Assembly: GCA_002205965.3 (NCBI GenBank)
Contig: NADL03000867.1
Span: 1 to 64,000, forward strand
Direction of reading: 5' to 3'
Length of the DNA stretch: 64,000 nucleotides
Source: Kappaphycus alvarezii
Taxonomy: Eukaryota > Rhodophyta > Florideophyceae > Gigartinales > Solieriaceae
Below, piece after piece: positions 12,203 to 22,829 of this stretch. Below the pieces are notes generated by a model. That model did no database searches. It had not been told where the DNA came from and saw only the letters and a program-made list of their open reading frames with translations. The stretch's first letter is position 1. Each line of letters starts with the position of its first letter. Position numbers and translations under genes: made by a program.

Positions 12203-13758
12203 ACTCCACAGGTACACATCTCGACTGCTGAGGAAACTAAGCTGCGAGAGGCCATGTCGGCAACTCCCGAGGAGCGTGAATTATGGCAGGCGGCTATTGA
12301 CGATGAATTTGACTCATTAGAATCTAAGGACAGATGGGTGCGGGATTATAATCCGGGTGCCCAGCCGCTGCCTACACACACCATCCTAAAGATCAAGCGT
12401 AAATTCGACGGAAGCGTAAAACGTTTCAAGGAAAGAGTAGTTGCCGGTGGCAACTATCAGACATACGGTCAGGACAATATTTAAACGGATGCTCCGGTGG
12501 TGCCGTTCTCATTGGTACGCATTTTCCTATACCTAGCGTTGTTTCTGGGTATGCATGTTGCGCAGCTAGATTTGAAGACAGCATTTCTCAATGGAGAGCT
12601 TTCGGAAAGTGTCTGGGTCACTTCTCCCCGTGGAATCCCCGGGCGGAAAACTTTATGCTATAAACTGTTAAAGGCTATTTACGGGCTGAAACAGGCTCAT
12701 CTGGCTTGGCATACGAAGCTGTGTGGTGACTTGCAGTCATTGGGTTTTGACGAACTTCCGAGTGCACCGTGTGTTTTTCGTCGGAAATACAAATCTGGTT
12801 TTACATTTTTACTTGTCTACGTTGATGATGTTCTTGTTATGGCTTTGACTTCGGATGAGCGAATTGCAGTTGTGGAGGAGCTCAAGCTATTCTATGACAC
12901 ACGTGTGTACGACAAGGTTGACATGTTTCTTAGATTTCAGCTTGGATGGCAGCTGAGCTCTTCAGGCAAACCAGTGTCCCATCGAATGAACATACAGACA
13001 GTATGGTACGCCGCTTTGGACTACACGAATCCAAACCGGCGCGTACTCCAAAGAAAGACGAATGTGCGCAGCTGGCGGAACGGTAGCAGCAGATGATCGG
13101 ATCTCTACTGTACTTGGCACCTAGGACTCGTCTGGACATCCTCGTATCGGTACTCATCCTGGCCAGATACCAGAAAGCACCAACAGCGTAGTTTCATTGC
13201 GGTGTGAAACGGGTACTACGCTATCTGCGAGGTACCCATAACTACAACTTGGTGTATAAGTGTAGTGAATTGATGTTGCAGGCATATGTTGATGCTGACT
13301 ATGCAGGTCACACCGAAGATCGCAGGTCGATGTCGAGGTACATGGTGAAGCGCGGGAACGCAGCATGCATATGGGGCTCCAAGAAGCAGTCCACATTTGC
13401 ACTGTCTACGTGCGAGTCTGAGTATCAAGCTATGACTCTGGCTGCACAGGTGACAGTTTGGGTCTCGCGAGTGCTGAAGGAAGCACGGTTCGGCATGGAT
13501 GCACCGAGACCTCTCCGGTCGGACAACAAATCAGCCATTAATTGGGCAACAGGTGAGCGATGTCTGTCTGGTGGTGCAAAGCACATCGACGTTCGCATGG
13601 ACTTCAACCGTGAACTAGTGAACCAATCGGCCCTGGACGTAGTATATGCGACTTCTGAGGACAATGACGCAGACATACTTACCAAACCACTCGGTCCAAC
13701 TGTGCTCAACAAAATACTTTCCAGGGTAGGGCTTGGAGGAACCATTGAGGAGGAGTGA
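12203..13758 (+). mobile_element. copia reverse transcriptase and RNase H region (fossil)
   Basis: RT motifs in order are KRFKERVVAGG, then VAQLDLKTAFLNGEL, then KAIYGLKQAHLAW, then VYVDDVLVM with the YVDD catalytic box. RNase H follows with AYVDADYAGHTEDR, KKQSTFALSTCESEY and the closing DILTKPLG motif. These are diagnostic of Ty1/copia. The last stop codon coincides with the first bases of the 3' LTR. It is broken. Confidence 0.9.
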
Positions 13759-13832
13759 TGACGAAACGGTCACTGGCACCTCTCGCCACTCTAGATTAAG
13801 GCCAAATGTTATGATAACAGTTAGTAGACGAG

Positions 13833-14051
13833 GGGAAAAGGTTTGGGTGTTTTACTCTTGGAAGGTATATCCGATCTATCCCATGGTTTTCCAGACAACC
13901 GCAATCAACTCAAAAAGGGTATACCGACACAGTAATGGGGAAGGAACTGCGCTCCCTAAAATGCTACCTTCAGGCCAGCCATCAAGCAGGCCGCATTGGA
14001 CATGACGGCTGCTGCGGCGTGCCTTTGCATCAAAGCCCCCCGAACCTTTCC
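13833..14051 (-). mobile_element. 5'-truncated LINE (family A) inside the copia 3' LTR
   Basis: On the minus strand it encodes the LINE C-terminus ending MSNAACLMAGLKVAF and a stop. About 110 bases of 3' UTR follow, ending in ...AAACCTTTTCCC. The same tail occurs in forward orientation at 52016-52117. The insertion is bounded by the 9-base direct repeat GTAGACGAG, and the uninterrupted LTR at 8806-9225 gives the empty-site sequence. This fixes both insertion ends to within a base or so. There is no poly(A) at the 3' end. Confidence 0.85.
13954..14010. repeat. left arm of a 57-bp perfect inverted repeat
   Basis: It starts CCCTAAAATGCTACC and ends GACATGACGGCT. It is the exact reverse complement of 14404-14460 as read by eye. 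This arm is part of the LINE insertion in the copia LTR. Confidence 0.8.
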
Positions 14052-14403
14052 GTAGACGAGCCCGTGAGGCCTCGGCTGTTCAGGGCACTCATGTGGATCG
14101 ACACGTGTAGGTGGTGGCAGTCGTTTGGAATGCCATGCGCGATGTGACACGTTTGTGTGATGGAAAACGCATGGGTGATAAATGTAAGCTACAGATCTAC
14201 CTTTAGTATGACATGTGATTGAAACTGACACATGCACTTCACATGTGTGCAACTGAAACTACCACAGTTCACGTCCACCGGCGCTGATTGATCTTGATGT
14301 TGAAAACAGAGGAGATTAGAAGAAAAGGTACGAATGGGGACTGAGGTTCGAACACAATAAACCAAAAGGGAGATCGATCATCGATTCATCTGTTCAAACT
14401 ACC

Positions 14404-14460
14404 AGCCGTCATGTCCAATGCGGCCTGCTTGATGGCTGGCCTGAAGGTAGCATTTTAGGG
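14404..14460 (+). repeat. right arm of the inverted repeat: LINE family A coding scrap at the LTR/gypsy junction
   Basis: This segment lies exactly between the end of the copia 3' LTR and the start of gypsy integrase sequence. On the plus strand it encodes AVMSNAACLMAGLKVAF and a stop, the LINE C-terminus, in the opposite orientation to the copy 393 bases upstream. It has no LINE 3' UTR, so it is not an ordinary LINE insertion. Confidence 0.75.
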
Positions 14461-15312
14461 CTCTCCGCGCTCTCTGCTACACAAGCAATGCTCGCTGAGC
14501 TCGATCTTGCTCCGCAAGACTGGTCTCAAGCAATTCCTGCCATCTCATCGGCTCTCAATGAAGCAAGTATCGACAGACTTGGCCGCCGACCCGATGGAAT
14601 TGCTCGTACACCGCTAGAAGTCATGACTGGTAGTTTACCTAAGCGCTCCGTGCTGAACATCCTACCTCACCCGCCCAGCCTCACGAACGAAAAGCTTCTC
14701 GGACGAGCTCGTGCTGAGCGAGTCATCGAAATCGCAGCCTTAAACCAGGCATTGGTTCTGATGCACAAATCAGTCGACCATTCAGTGAGTCTCCGACGCG
14801 AACGTGACATTGTAGCACACAAGTCGACAAACATCATTAATCCCTCGTTTAAAGTGTGTGATTTCGTCCTCGTTCGAAGAGCAAACGATCGTGGACACAA
14901 GCTTCGCTTCCGTTGGTTCGGTCCTTGTCGCATTAATGCCGTCTACAGCCCCTTACTTTATGGGATCGAATCACTTCGTGGAGGCAAGACCGAATGTGTA
15001 CATTGCTCGCGTCTCATCAAGTATCAAGACTTTCTACTCGGCAAACCCGTACCGCCCCAAATGCTGGACCTAGCCAAACGCACCGCTTCCCGCTACGAAG
15101 TAGTCGACCAGATCATGGATATAAGAGAAGCACCCGACGGTCTATTCTGTCGCGTGAAATGGGAGGGCCTCCCCGACAAACGGGACTGGACCTGGCAGTC
15201 TGCTGATGAACTCTACGCTGACATCCCTGATATTATCATCGAATACCTTCTCCGCTGTGAGTCTAAGAAGGCTCTCGTCAGCAAAATCAAACGCCACCTG
15301 AGCATCTCCTGA
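14461..15312 (+). mobile_element. gypsy integrase C-terminal region with chromodomain (fossil)
   Basis: The open frame from 14488 (274 codons) carries the integrase C-terminal region. RTPLEVMTG is the usual block after the catalytic core. FVLVRRANDRGHKLRFRWFG is the GPY/F-type domain. A chromodomain sits at about residues 205-257 (RYEVVDQIMD, then VKWEGLPDKRDWTW). Chromodomains at the integrase end define Ty3 chromoviruses, and in studied members they guide insertion into heterochromatin. It belongs with the RT part at 6737-8805 on the other side of the copia. Confidence 0.85.
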
Positions 15313-15760
15313 GAACTATCCGCCTTTTAACTGGATAAAACTCATGGGGGCAGTGTGGTCCGCTGGCGTTATCAAGCTCCGTTCGGTAAGATAGCTTTAC
15401 TGATATATAGTGTGAGTTCGTTAACCCAGATTTTGTTCTGCTGATCCCTTCTGGGTGACACTTTCTGAGTTGTGGCTGTCCTGCTCCCCTGTGGGTGGCA
15501 CTACCGTTTCCGTTCGATTCTTAACTGTTGTTTAATGCTTCTGGGTAGTACCTGCTGTGGAAAGCAGTTTAGGGCTCAAGTCGATAGAACTGCTTCCGTT
15601 CTCCGCCACTGTCTCCGTTTACCTAATAGACAGACATGGGGCAATTCGATAAAGAAAGGCATCCGATCAAGGATCCGACTACCGACTCCCAACTCAGAAG
15701 CATCGCCAGTGAGTTGCGTGCCCGTGGCTGGCCACAGGTGCCGGCGACCTGAGCACGCTA
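15313..15760 (+). repeat. probable gypsy 3' LTR region
   Basis: Non-coding sequence directly after the integrase stop. Near 15344 it begins with a purine-rich tract (ATGGGGGCAGTG), as expected of a polypurine tract before a 3' LTR. Near 15709-15740 it contains the ~30-base stretch shared with 5783-5812. The LTR limits cannot be fixed without a second copy. Confidence 0.4.
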
Positions 15761-15865
15761 TAGTACATAACAGAGCGCGAAATAGCGTTGATATAGAAAT
15801 TAGCCAAACTTTTCAATCTCTAGCCCGGTTTCCTGTAGAGATGCTTATTCTATCTTACTTATATA
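15757..15865 (-). mobile_element. Tc1/mariner-type fragment
   Basis: The bases around 15800-15850 match 23147-23205, which lies in the Tc1-type relic. Both share CCAAAC, then AATCTCTA, CCCGGT, TCCT and GATGCT. On the minus strand both give ASL-x-x-TG-x-EI followed by an FG motif, just upstream of where the WPAKS block would be. It is a scrap of the same transposon family with no full domain. Confidence 0.4.
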
Positions 15866-17537
15866 TTTTCAGTACGTGTCAAAATTTTGAGCAAAAAAAA
15901 CATCCAGGTTGAAAAATACACGGAGGATGTACATAACGCATGCCAGAATTACCGACACGAGCCCGGTGCACGCGTGCGAGTCGCACAGTTGTTAGAACAC
16001 TTTCTTATCTCAACACAGTGCGTAAAACAGCCCCTGTCTCTCATGTGCCCTTTTCAAGTGTCTCTTTTACCCACTCCCGCTCGTTCGGGTTCCTTTCCAC
16101 TATCTCTCTTGCGCTAGACACTTTTGTCTGCCCTTCGCAGTCAGACCGCTCGCCTTGACTTTCCCCATTTGTAGGCGATCCTACCTTCTCCCTATGCTAG
16201 TATCCGAAATTACTCGACAAAATCTTACATGGGGCCGATCCAAATCTCTGCCGCAACCTACTTTCCTTGACTCAACCCCTTCATCAACTGGAACTACTTT
16301 CCAAAGCGTGCTCTGCCCCTCCTTTTCGCGTGTCCCATTTGTATTTGTTGAAGTAGCAAAGCCTAAGCTTCCTGTGGTGCAGCCGAATTTCGAACGCGCT
16401 TGTTCGCGAGAAAATAACAGCCTTGATGGCTCCGTCGGGCCAATAAAGAGTAATTAGAGCATGCAGATCGTGCATCCCGCCAACAGTCTGAATCCAAAGT
16501 CATGCCCTCTCTTGCAGCTTCTCAATGGCCCGCACTTAGTAGAGTCCCTTATGTCTCCCGCTCTTGCTTGTACTCCTACTTTTCACCCTATCCAATTCCA
16601 AGGGTGACAGTCATATAGTTTCTATATGCACTTCCGCTGGTATTTTGTTCAACACCACCAAAAATATGCCCTTGCGTTTTCGGAAGAACCCACTCCCAAA
16701 TGGGTAAGACAAAACTCGTTGTTCTATACCACGGGCGAGGTAGCGCATGTACCCTTACTCAGCAGCTTTGTAATGAATTTCCCTTGGTGTGGAAAGCGAA
16801 AAATGAGAAAAGCCAAGAGAGCGAAAAACGGCATAGCTGAGGCTCAATCATCCGCAAAAAAGACAACGGACTTGCCTTATCGTGTTACAAGCGAGATTTT
16901 CTTGGTTTTGAATGGTTTATGCCCCCGTTCACCTCTTCAAAACTTGATCTAAATTGATTTCTCTTTCCAGTATACTTATTCGAATGTCACTATTTCTATC
17001 TCTCGTTAGTATCCAAACCCAAAACTTTTAGGGTACCTGTTTGATCCTAGATCGATTTCACATCATAGAGCAGCAAACTGCCTTTTGGTACCTTGTTGTA
17101 CTTGTTCAAGCGTCTGGCATGAATGCCCTAGTTTCTATCCGCGATAGCACTGTCCTCATATAAAGGCTCATTTGTTTCTCATACGAATATTTACAGCAAG
17201 TTAAGCGATTGAAAAAAATTTGCTACCCGTCAATAGTTACTATATACTCTACAAACATGGAATGAAAGTAATGAGTTGCTTAGCAGCTTAAAACTCTACA
17301 CCTCTTTAGCTAAAGCATCCCCTTGCAGGTACTGAAAGGGTAAAATGAAATCTAAGGTTATCGAGTAGTAAAATGGGGATTGTGCTCTGACCACCGTTAA
17401 AATTTCCGAAACATTTGTTTTGATCGAGTCTCAATTCCGTTCAAACTATATGATGGCACATAAAAAGGAATTTTTTCCGTAAAAACATTATCCCTAAACT
17501 TTGTTCTCATATGATGAAAATGGCCGGATATACATTA
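15866..17537. other. mixed-composition DNA, no recognisable gene
   Basis: GC content is higher than in the window ends and there are several short open frames (for example 16626-16952, 108 codons). None shows a motif I can name. It may be old gypsy debris, because integrase-like sequence follows at 17538, but I cannot show that. Confidence 0.35.
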
Positions 17538-17753
17538 TCAAGTGATGCCTGCGGCTGAAAATATGAGCTGATAGCGCGGAAGACTCGCTGTAGCTCTACA
17601 AGGCCCGCAGTGGAGTGACTCGAGGGCCGGCCATTTCATCTTCCGATTCAACGAAGGGCCGTGCGCGATGAGTACATCTTCTCCGGTTTCGAACCTTTTA
17701 ACCATTCCCTTCTGATTAAACGGATTGATTGACCTATCACAAAAAAAATACAA
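17538..17753 (-). mobile_element. possible gypsy integrase C-terminal fragment (fossil)
   Basis: The 71-codon minus-strand frame contains KRFETGEDVLIAHG, then KMKWPALESLHCGPCRA, then LPRYQLI. This resembles the integrase C-terminal pattern: F..GD.VL, a lysine-rich stretch with W, GPy/cr, then Y.L. It lies downstream, on the same strand, of the RNase H-like fragment at 21490-21720, so both may belong to one scattered gypsy fossil. The match is short and the call tentative. Confidence 0.35.
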
Positions 17754-19944
17754 TCAGATCTCCGCATAGTCTCAGTGTAGACCAGGATTGTGGCTCAGAC
17801 CAAAGGGTGACTCAAGATTTTGTCTGGAGTTGTGATGGACGTGATGTTGACAAAGGATGATATAGTTGGTTTTATATTCTACGAGGGGTGCCTTGAATTC
17901 TGATGTGGTTATGTAATTTTTTTTGAGTGGAAGCCAATAGCATAGGTAAGATTCACGTTCCCCCCAGTCTAGAAAGGGACTTCGCCATATGGCAGCAGGG
18001 TTTCACTAGGTTTACCTGGTGCTGATATAGAGTATACTAGATGCATCCATGATGAGTTGCAGAAGTAAAATGGGATACCACAATACTCCTCTTTTACTAC
18101 CCGTTCAACACTCAGTCAGTATCCATTCCTAACTAACATCCTCTAGGGGGTTCATAGAGTCTTTTGCCACCGTATTCAGAGTGGGACCGTACACCAACCT
18201 AAGCGGCGAAACTTTGTCCCAAATATCACGCCTTTTAGTACTACTAAACAGTAACTCAGAAGAATTTACAGTCGGTATCCTCCAATTTTGAGAAAAAATT
18301 TCTATTTATAGAGCTTAGTAGTCCCAAAAATCTTTCTCACCTTTCTGTTTGCTTGCAGTATGTAGAAAAGTACGAATTTTCAATCTATACCACTCCCTAC
18401 CGTGAACATCTGCCCAGAAAATCTATGAATGCCGCTTCGTCAACCGCCACAATACCCCGCTGAGGGCCCAAAAAGGATGAAATATTGCTTGGCACATATT
18501 TCCACGATTTAGAAAGTCACTTTCTCCGAAAAAAGCAATCGGATAACATTTCATATGCTCTTCTGCAACTTGAAGATGCTTTTATCATTCTCGGACAGCT
18601 TGAAAGGATTCACGGAGGCTCACTAAAATTCTTCGAACAAAATGATGACAGGAGCACTGAGATTAATGTGATACGTCGGTATTTGTAGGTCTTTTTAGCA
18701 GATTTAATACGCTTTAACATATCATGTCATTTTTCAATATAGTGCAGGCCACTAAATATGATTACTCATTAAGCTTTTTGTAGATCCACTTGTTCAATGA
18801 GCAATATCATCATAAAATATATTCCGTAGCAAGAGAGTTTCTCCAGAGGGCGGCATAGTGCGAATGACTTCCCTATCCCATCGGGACAGAATGTAATTAC
18901 ACACCATGAATTTCTCGACTACCGGCGGGTGGTGATCCCCTTTCTCTTGCACAAAAAGTTTTCGGACCCATAAATTTTGCTATTTTAAAGATGTTCGGAT
19001 TATATCCAGATGTATCGACATCGGCCCACTCCAAGGTCATGGAAAGGCCTTCAGTGACTTTTCTCCCTATAATTCCCACAAATAGTACCAGCCTCCTCAA
19101 AAGGTATTTAGCTACTATATTGGCAGAAAAAGGCCCGTAGTTAATCTTTGAAACGCACTGAACGAATCAATTCCAGCTACATCGCCAAAACACCGTGAAA
19201 TTAGTTCTTATTTAATGCCTTATGAAGGGTATGAATGCCTTTATGACCTAGAAAACTCTATCAGACAACGAATTCATCCTAAATCCATTCAGAAATACAC
19301 AAATGCCTACAAATACCTTTCGTTCGTCAAGCAGAGGTGCTCCTGTTGCGTCACGTTACGGGAGACAATCTGAATAGGATTATTCTTGCCGTCGCTCTCC
19401 ATTTGCGACAGCATCACTCGCGATTGAGAAGGCTCATATATCCACCCAGAACGGAAATTACATCTCTGAAGTCCATTCGATTGCTATCTTCACCGATATA
19501 ACCGCGAGCAGCGCTACGCAACTCCTGTACAAGCCCTTTATGAAACTTCTATAATACCCAGCTTTCCCGGGAAAGCTTCTTTACATGATCAAATGTTTCG
19601 AGTCGGAGCTTCTAACATGCACTTGATCTTAGATAGATCCACCTCTATTCATGAATTTTTGACCATGTGTTCGAGTAGCTGACTGGAACTTAGTGAAGAT
19701 CCTCTCGTAACCTTCAGACTCGTATTGGCACCTTTGATCCTCCTGAAAACTTGCTCTTATTTCTCCATATTTTACTCGACATAGCTTTATATAATATAGA
19801 CGTGGCTGACCGAAACCACGGCGAAAGGCAGACCTGAGAAGAAATACGTCCATCATTCGTTTGAGAGTTACTGTTTTGCTCATCAATTCGAACTCGCGAG
19901 AACTGTTGCCACTCGCGCAATGGAAAGGTTTTCGAAGGTTAGAT
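17754..19944. other. no recognisable gene
   Basis: About 2.2 kb of moderately AT-rich DNA with only short frames (67 codons at 18485-18688, 85 codons at 19629-19886 minus). None carries a motif that I recognise. It may be decayed interior of the gypsy fossil whose ends are at 17538 and 21720. Confidence 0.35.
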
Positions 19945-20180
19945 GCATTCTTTTAAAGCGGCACTCCGCATTGACAGTAACCTCCAATGCCGCTTGTTTG
20001 CTGGCTGGCCTCCCCTCCACCTTCTGGTAGATTGGAGTGCCATCTACAGTTTTCGATGCATTGTACGGTTTCGCAAATGGCTTGGCCAATATACGGTATC
20101 TACGCTCCGGTACAAATTTACTGGGTACCAACCCACGTATCTACCACAGTAAATTAACCCCCCATTTTCATTCGAACAGA
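19945..20180 (+). mobile_element. 5'-truncated LINE (family A) tail
   Basis: One plus-strand frame reads SALTVTSNAACLLAGLPSTF, then W and a TAG near 20030. This matches the family A C-terminus. The following ~130 bases of 3' UTR end with CGTATCTACCACAGTAAAT and a C-run (20155-20163). They parallel the tail at 52150-52195 (CGTATCTTCCCAATGTAAAA, then CACCC). There is no poly(A). Total length is about 230 bases. Confidence 0.65.
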
Positions 20181-21239
20181 TACACGTCAAATCTGTAATT
20201 ACCGTACCAAGAAACAAAGATCATCCTCACCTTGCATGTTTAAGACATATTCCGTTTCCAATACCAGTTGCAGATATCCTGCGCAGCAAGGACCCTCGCT
20301 TTTATCAGCTAATCAGAAAAATCTTCTATCGTAGGCAATGGAGAGTGATCTAGCTTCATTTTCCTGTTGATATGATGATAATGAGTACAAAAGCGAAGCA
20401 TCTCATCCTTTTTGGTTTATATCACCACCGGAAACGAATCAGTTGAACTTGAATATGTATTAATCCGTACTTCCAAAACCCCATCCACTTTTTCCTTCGC
20501 GATTACTTTGTGCTTTTTATTCATGTAGCAAGCAATTGAATTTATCTGAATATAGCCTATCAACTCATAGGAATGAAACACCGGGGCACCAAATTTCTAG
20601 AGATCATAAAAGGGCCTCAATATCGGGTCCGTGTACTTGCGTGCTGAAACCAGGGTCCTATTGCTCTCCTACCTCAGATGCTTAAAATTCTAGGTGATAA
20701 ATGAAGATAGTTTCACCCCCGCGAACTCCCTTTTAAGGTATCCCTGTATTAAAGTTCCTTCCAAAAGTCTCGTACGACTCCATGTTCAAGATCACCAGTC
20801 CTGTTTCATGCTTTACATCGGAATTAAAACCAATTACACTCGAGTTTGATCGAAATGAGGCCACAAGCTAGTCACTTTCAAGCTCTTTGGGGGATTTAAA
20901 ATCCTCACTATCTTGTTATTGCGAACTTTCGTTTATGGGAAGCTTACAAGATAGCGAAAAAAGCACTTACTTCTTCCAAACCACCATAATGACCTCCTTA
21001 AGGCTGAATAAAATTTCTCTTGTAAATATTATCTTGTGAGAATACTGATAATGTCATCTAGAGGGACATTGAGTATCACTGGAAAGTAAAACCGAACGTA
21101 AAAAGAGTTGAATGACAATAGAACCTACTCAAGGAAAACAAAGACTTTAGCAACCGCCCTATGGGGGAAAGACCCTTCATCAAAAAGTAATTTACTTATT
21201 GACGTACTGGCTCTTACTGTCTTCCTGCTCCAGAATCGT
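20181..21239. other. no recognisable gene
   Basis: About 1 kb with short frames only. No motif, repeat or RNA gene was recognised. Confidence 0.35.
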
Positions 21240-21488
21240 AAGCCTTTATAGGTAGAGGCGATATCAAGTAGGCAGGGCTCCATACGGAGGTCCTCATCGT
21301 CTGACGGGCACCAAGGTAGCTATACAAAACGTTTTCGTCTAGGTTGGAAACGGCTGATTTTCGTGCATAAAACACTCGCAAAAGGTATGCCACGGCACGA
21401 TTTCCCACATAACGCATTAGCCGCGTGGATATAACCGACCATATCTTCCATGAATTAAAATAACCCAAAAATTCCCCCGATTTCCCAT
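21240..21488 (+). mobile_element. possible LINE family A 3' tail within the gypsy RNase H fossil
   Basis: The stretch 21436-21482 (ACCATATCTTCCATGAATTA, then AAA and a CCCCC run) resembles the 3' termini at 30255-30290 (ACCATATTTTTCATGGATTA, then a C-run) and 56770-56816. It lies where the RNase H-like reading at 21490-21720 stops, which suggests an insertion there. No coding part of the LINE is visible. Confidence 0.35.
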
Positions 21489-21489
21489 T

Positions 21490-21720
21490 CAGTGCCGATA
21501 TTTCACCTCGAATTTTATTCAGCCAGTAGTTTAACCAACGCGTAAGCCTACTGTGAACATCTTTCTTCTCGGTAGTGTACCGAGGAGTATGATGAACGAT
21601 TACTAGGTTGAATGGCTTCGCCGGCAAAAAATATTTGCTGAACTTCCTCAGTTCAATAATCAGTGAGAGGGCATCCTTTTCACATGCAGAAGAATTGCCC
21701 TTTGTGGAATGATTCGGCAT
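21490..21720 (-). mobile_element. gypsy RNase H fragment (fossil)
   Basis: The minus strand reads GNSSACEKDALSLIIELRKF, then SKYFLPAKPFNLVIVHHTPR, then KKDVHSRLTRWLNY. These follow the Ty3/gypsy RNase H pattern of E..YS..EKE.LA, then HYL.G..F.L.TDH..L, then R..RW. It is a fragment of a second, much decayed gypsy element. A LINE adjoins it at each end: family C at 21745 upstream on this strand, and a possible family A tail at 21488. Confidence 0.55.
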
Positions 21721-21744
21721 CTGTGATTGATCAGTACGCTGTAC

Positions 21745-22699
21745 ATTACATGTGAGAAAAACGAACGTATGTGAGCCCCCAAGACCAAGAAACCCAATCC
21801 ATAAGAAGAAGAAGACTTTACCAAGCAGAAAAGGGGGGGCTAGCGGCCCTCAAAAGGGGAAAAATCTATCCGAAACAGGAGCGGTTGAGTTGTCGTCGGT
21901 TGATCGCGACAGAAGTTTGTTGTTGTATGAGCGAACTGATAATCGTGAACGAGCGATCGCGCTCGAAGGCAGGGCTACTGCCTTTCCGTAGAGCGATGTA
22001 CTCAGCAATTGTTGACAGGCCTTGTTCGGCACCGGGACCGGCAGACCCGTATATATCGAAAGCCATCGGGTGGAAGTCGATACGTAGTTCGGCGCAGAGG
22101 TGGCCATAGCGGAGAGATTTCGCGCGCTCAGATGCAGTAAGGGCAGCGAGGGGCGTGTGAATCCGCTGTTGGGCGTATGGAGCGGAGTGGGGGCTGATAA
22201 CAGTGACGTCGTAGCCCTGGGGGACGGGAGAGAACTGGACATCATCGATGTAGATGTCAAGGCGGCGGCGGGAGTTGGAGGGTCGGGGCAAGTCTTGCGG
22301 GAAGATCCATTCCCGGACAGGGCGAATCCCAATTGATAAGCGTGATACTTCGGAAATGAGGCGGTCGCGAACACAATTGTGGGGCCGAATGGAGCCGTCG
22401 GCGCAGGGACAGATAGAGGCATGGTGTCCGTAGGAATCCAGGGTGGGGACAGTGCGGAAGTGGGCGGCGGCGCAATAGGTGCAGGGTTGTGTGCCAGAGA
22501 AGATGGGGACACCAAGACGGAGGCAAACCATGGTTCGCCAGACTTCAGGAGCGGCCCGGGTACCGAGATGGCTCTGTGGGAGGTTGTGAAAGGGACGGGA
22601 GGCGTGGGAAGAAGCGACGGAAGCTAGGCGGCGGAGTAGCCGGGAGCTTTCGGAGGAGGAGAGGTCGACGGAAGAGAGAAGTCTGGCGCGAAGCGACAC
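21745..22699 (-). mobile_element. LINE (family C), C-terminal ORF with restriction-like endonuclease
   Basis: A 277-codon open frame (22699-21866) encodes the C-terminal part of a LINE polyprotein. Residues 52-76 (EVWRTMVCLRLGVPI, then CTYC) open a zinc-binding cluster: Cys73, Cys76, His92/93 and Cys97. An RLE-like core follows with Asp148 in RRRLDIY and Asp164 in GYDVTVISP. A helical tail starts about residue 180. No reverse transcriptase is present, so the copy is 5'-truncated. The GC-rich coding sequence stands out from its AT-rich neighbours. The 3' UTR ends near 21745, close to the gypsy RNase H fragment into which it probably inserted. The ORF has no internal stop, so this is a rather recent insertion. 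Confidence 0.7.
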
Positions 22700-22829
22700 A
22701 TAACGCCGATTTTTTTCAAATATTAAAGGCAGAATCCAGATTCAAATGGCCGTCCAAATAATTACCAAAAATTTCTACAATTAATGATCTTAGTTAGTCA
22801 GAGCAGCCATAGAAAAAAAGAATTCCAAT

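Larger units (their letters stand above)
13756..14403 (+). repeat. copia 3' LTR, carrying a LINE insertion
   Basis: Direct repeat of 8806-9225. It is longer because a 219-base LINE fragment (13833-14051) sits inside it, flanked by a 9-base duplication GTAGACGAG (13824-13832 and 14052-14060). After the LTR comes not gypsy sequence but a 57-base LINE scrap. Confidence 0.9.
8806..14404 (+). mobile_element. Ty1/copia LTR retrotransposon fossil nested in the gypsy element
   Basis: Two direct LTRs (8806-9225 and 13756-14403) flank gag, protease-integrase, RT and RNase H in that order, the Ty1/copia order. Ignoring the LINE insertion in the 3' LTR, the LTRs differ at roughly 23 of 420 positions counted by eye. 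That is about 94-95% identity, so a moderately old insertion. The LTRs begin TGATGACG. The tRNA primer site follows the 5' LTR. The element is broken, with several breaks. I could not define a target duplication, because the sequences beyond the two LTRs do not match. Confidence 0.9.
5781..15760 (+). mobile_element. Ty3/gypsy LTR retrotransposon fossil with chromodomain, interrupted by a copia element
   Basis: The gag side, zinc knuckle, reverse transcriptase and RNase H-like sequence lie at 5783-8805. The integrase C-terminal part with a chromodomain lies at 14461-15312. Both parts read in the same direction around the nested copia (8806-14404). The order RT, RNase H, integrase, chromodomain is that of Ty3/gypsy chromoviruses. 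A stretch of about 30 bases at 5783-5812 recurs with few differences at 15709-15740, which suggests the two ends. I see no matching full 5' LTR upstream of 5781. The element is broken, with many breaks, and is older than the copia inside it. Confidence 0.8.

Noticed and set aside
13956-14252. 98-codon minus-strand frame, and its partner at 8871-9074
   Set aside because: Frames run through copia LTR sequence. Only the last part of the longer one is real LINE coding sequence.
22100-22761. Plus-strand frames of 78-90 codons
   Set aside because: Antisense shadows of the LINE family C coding region.
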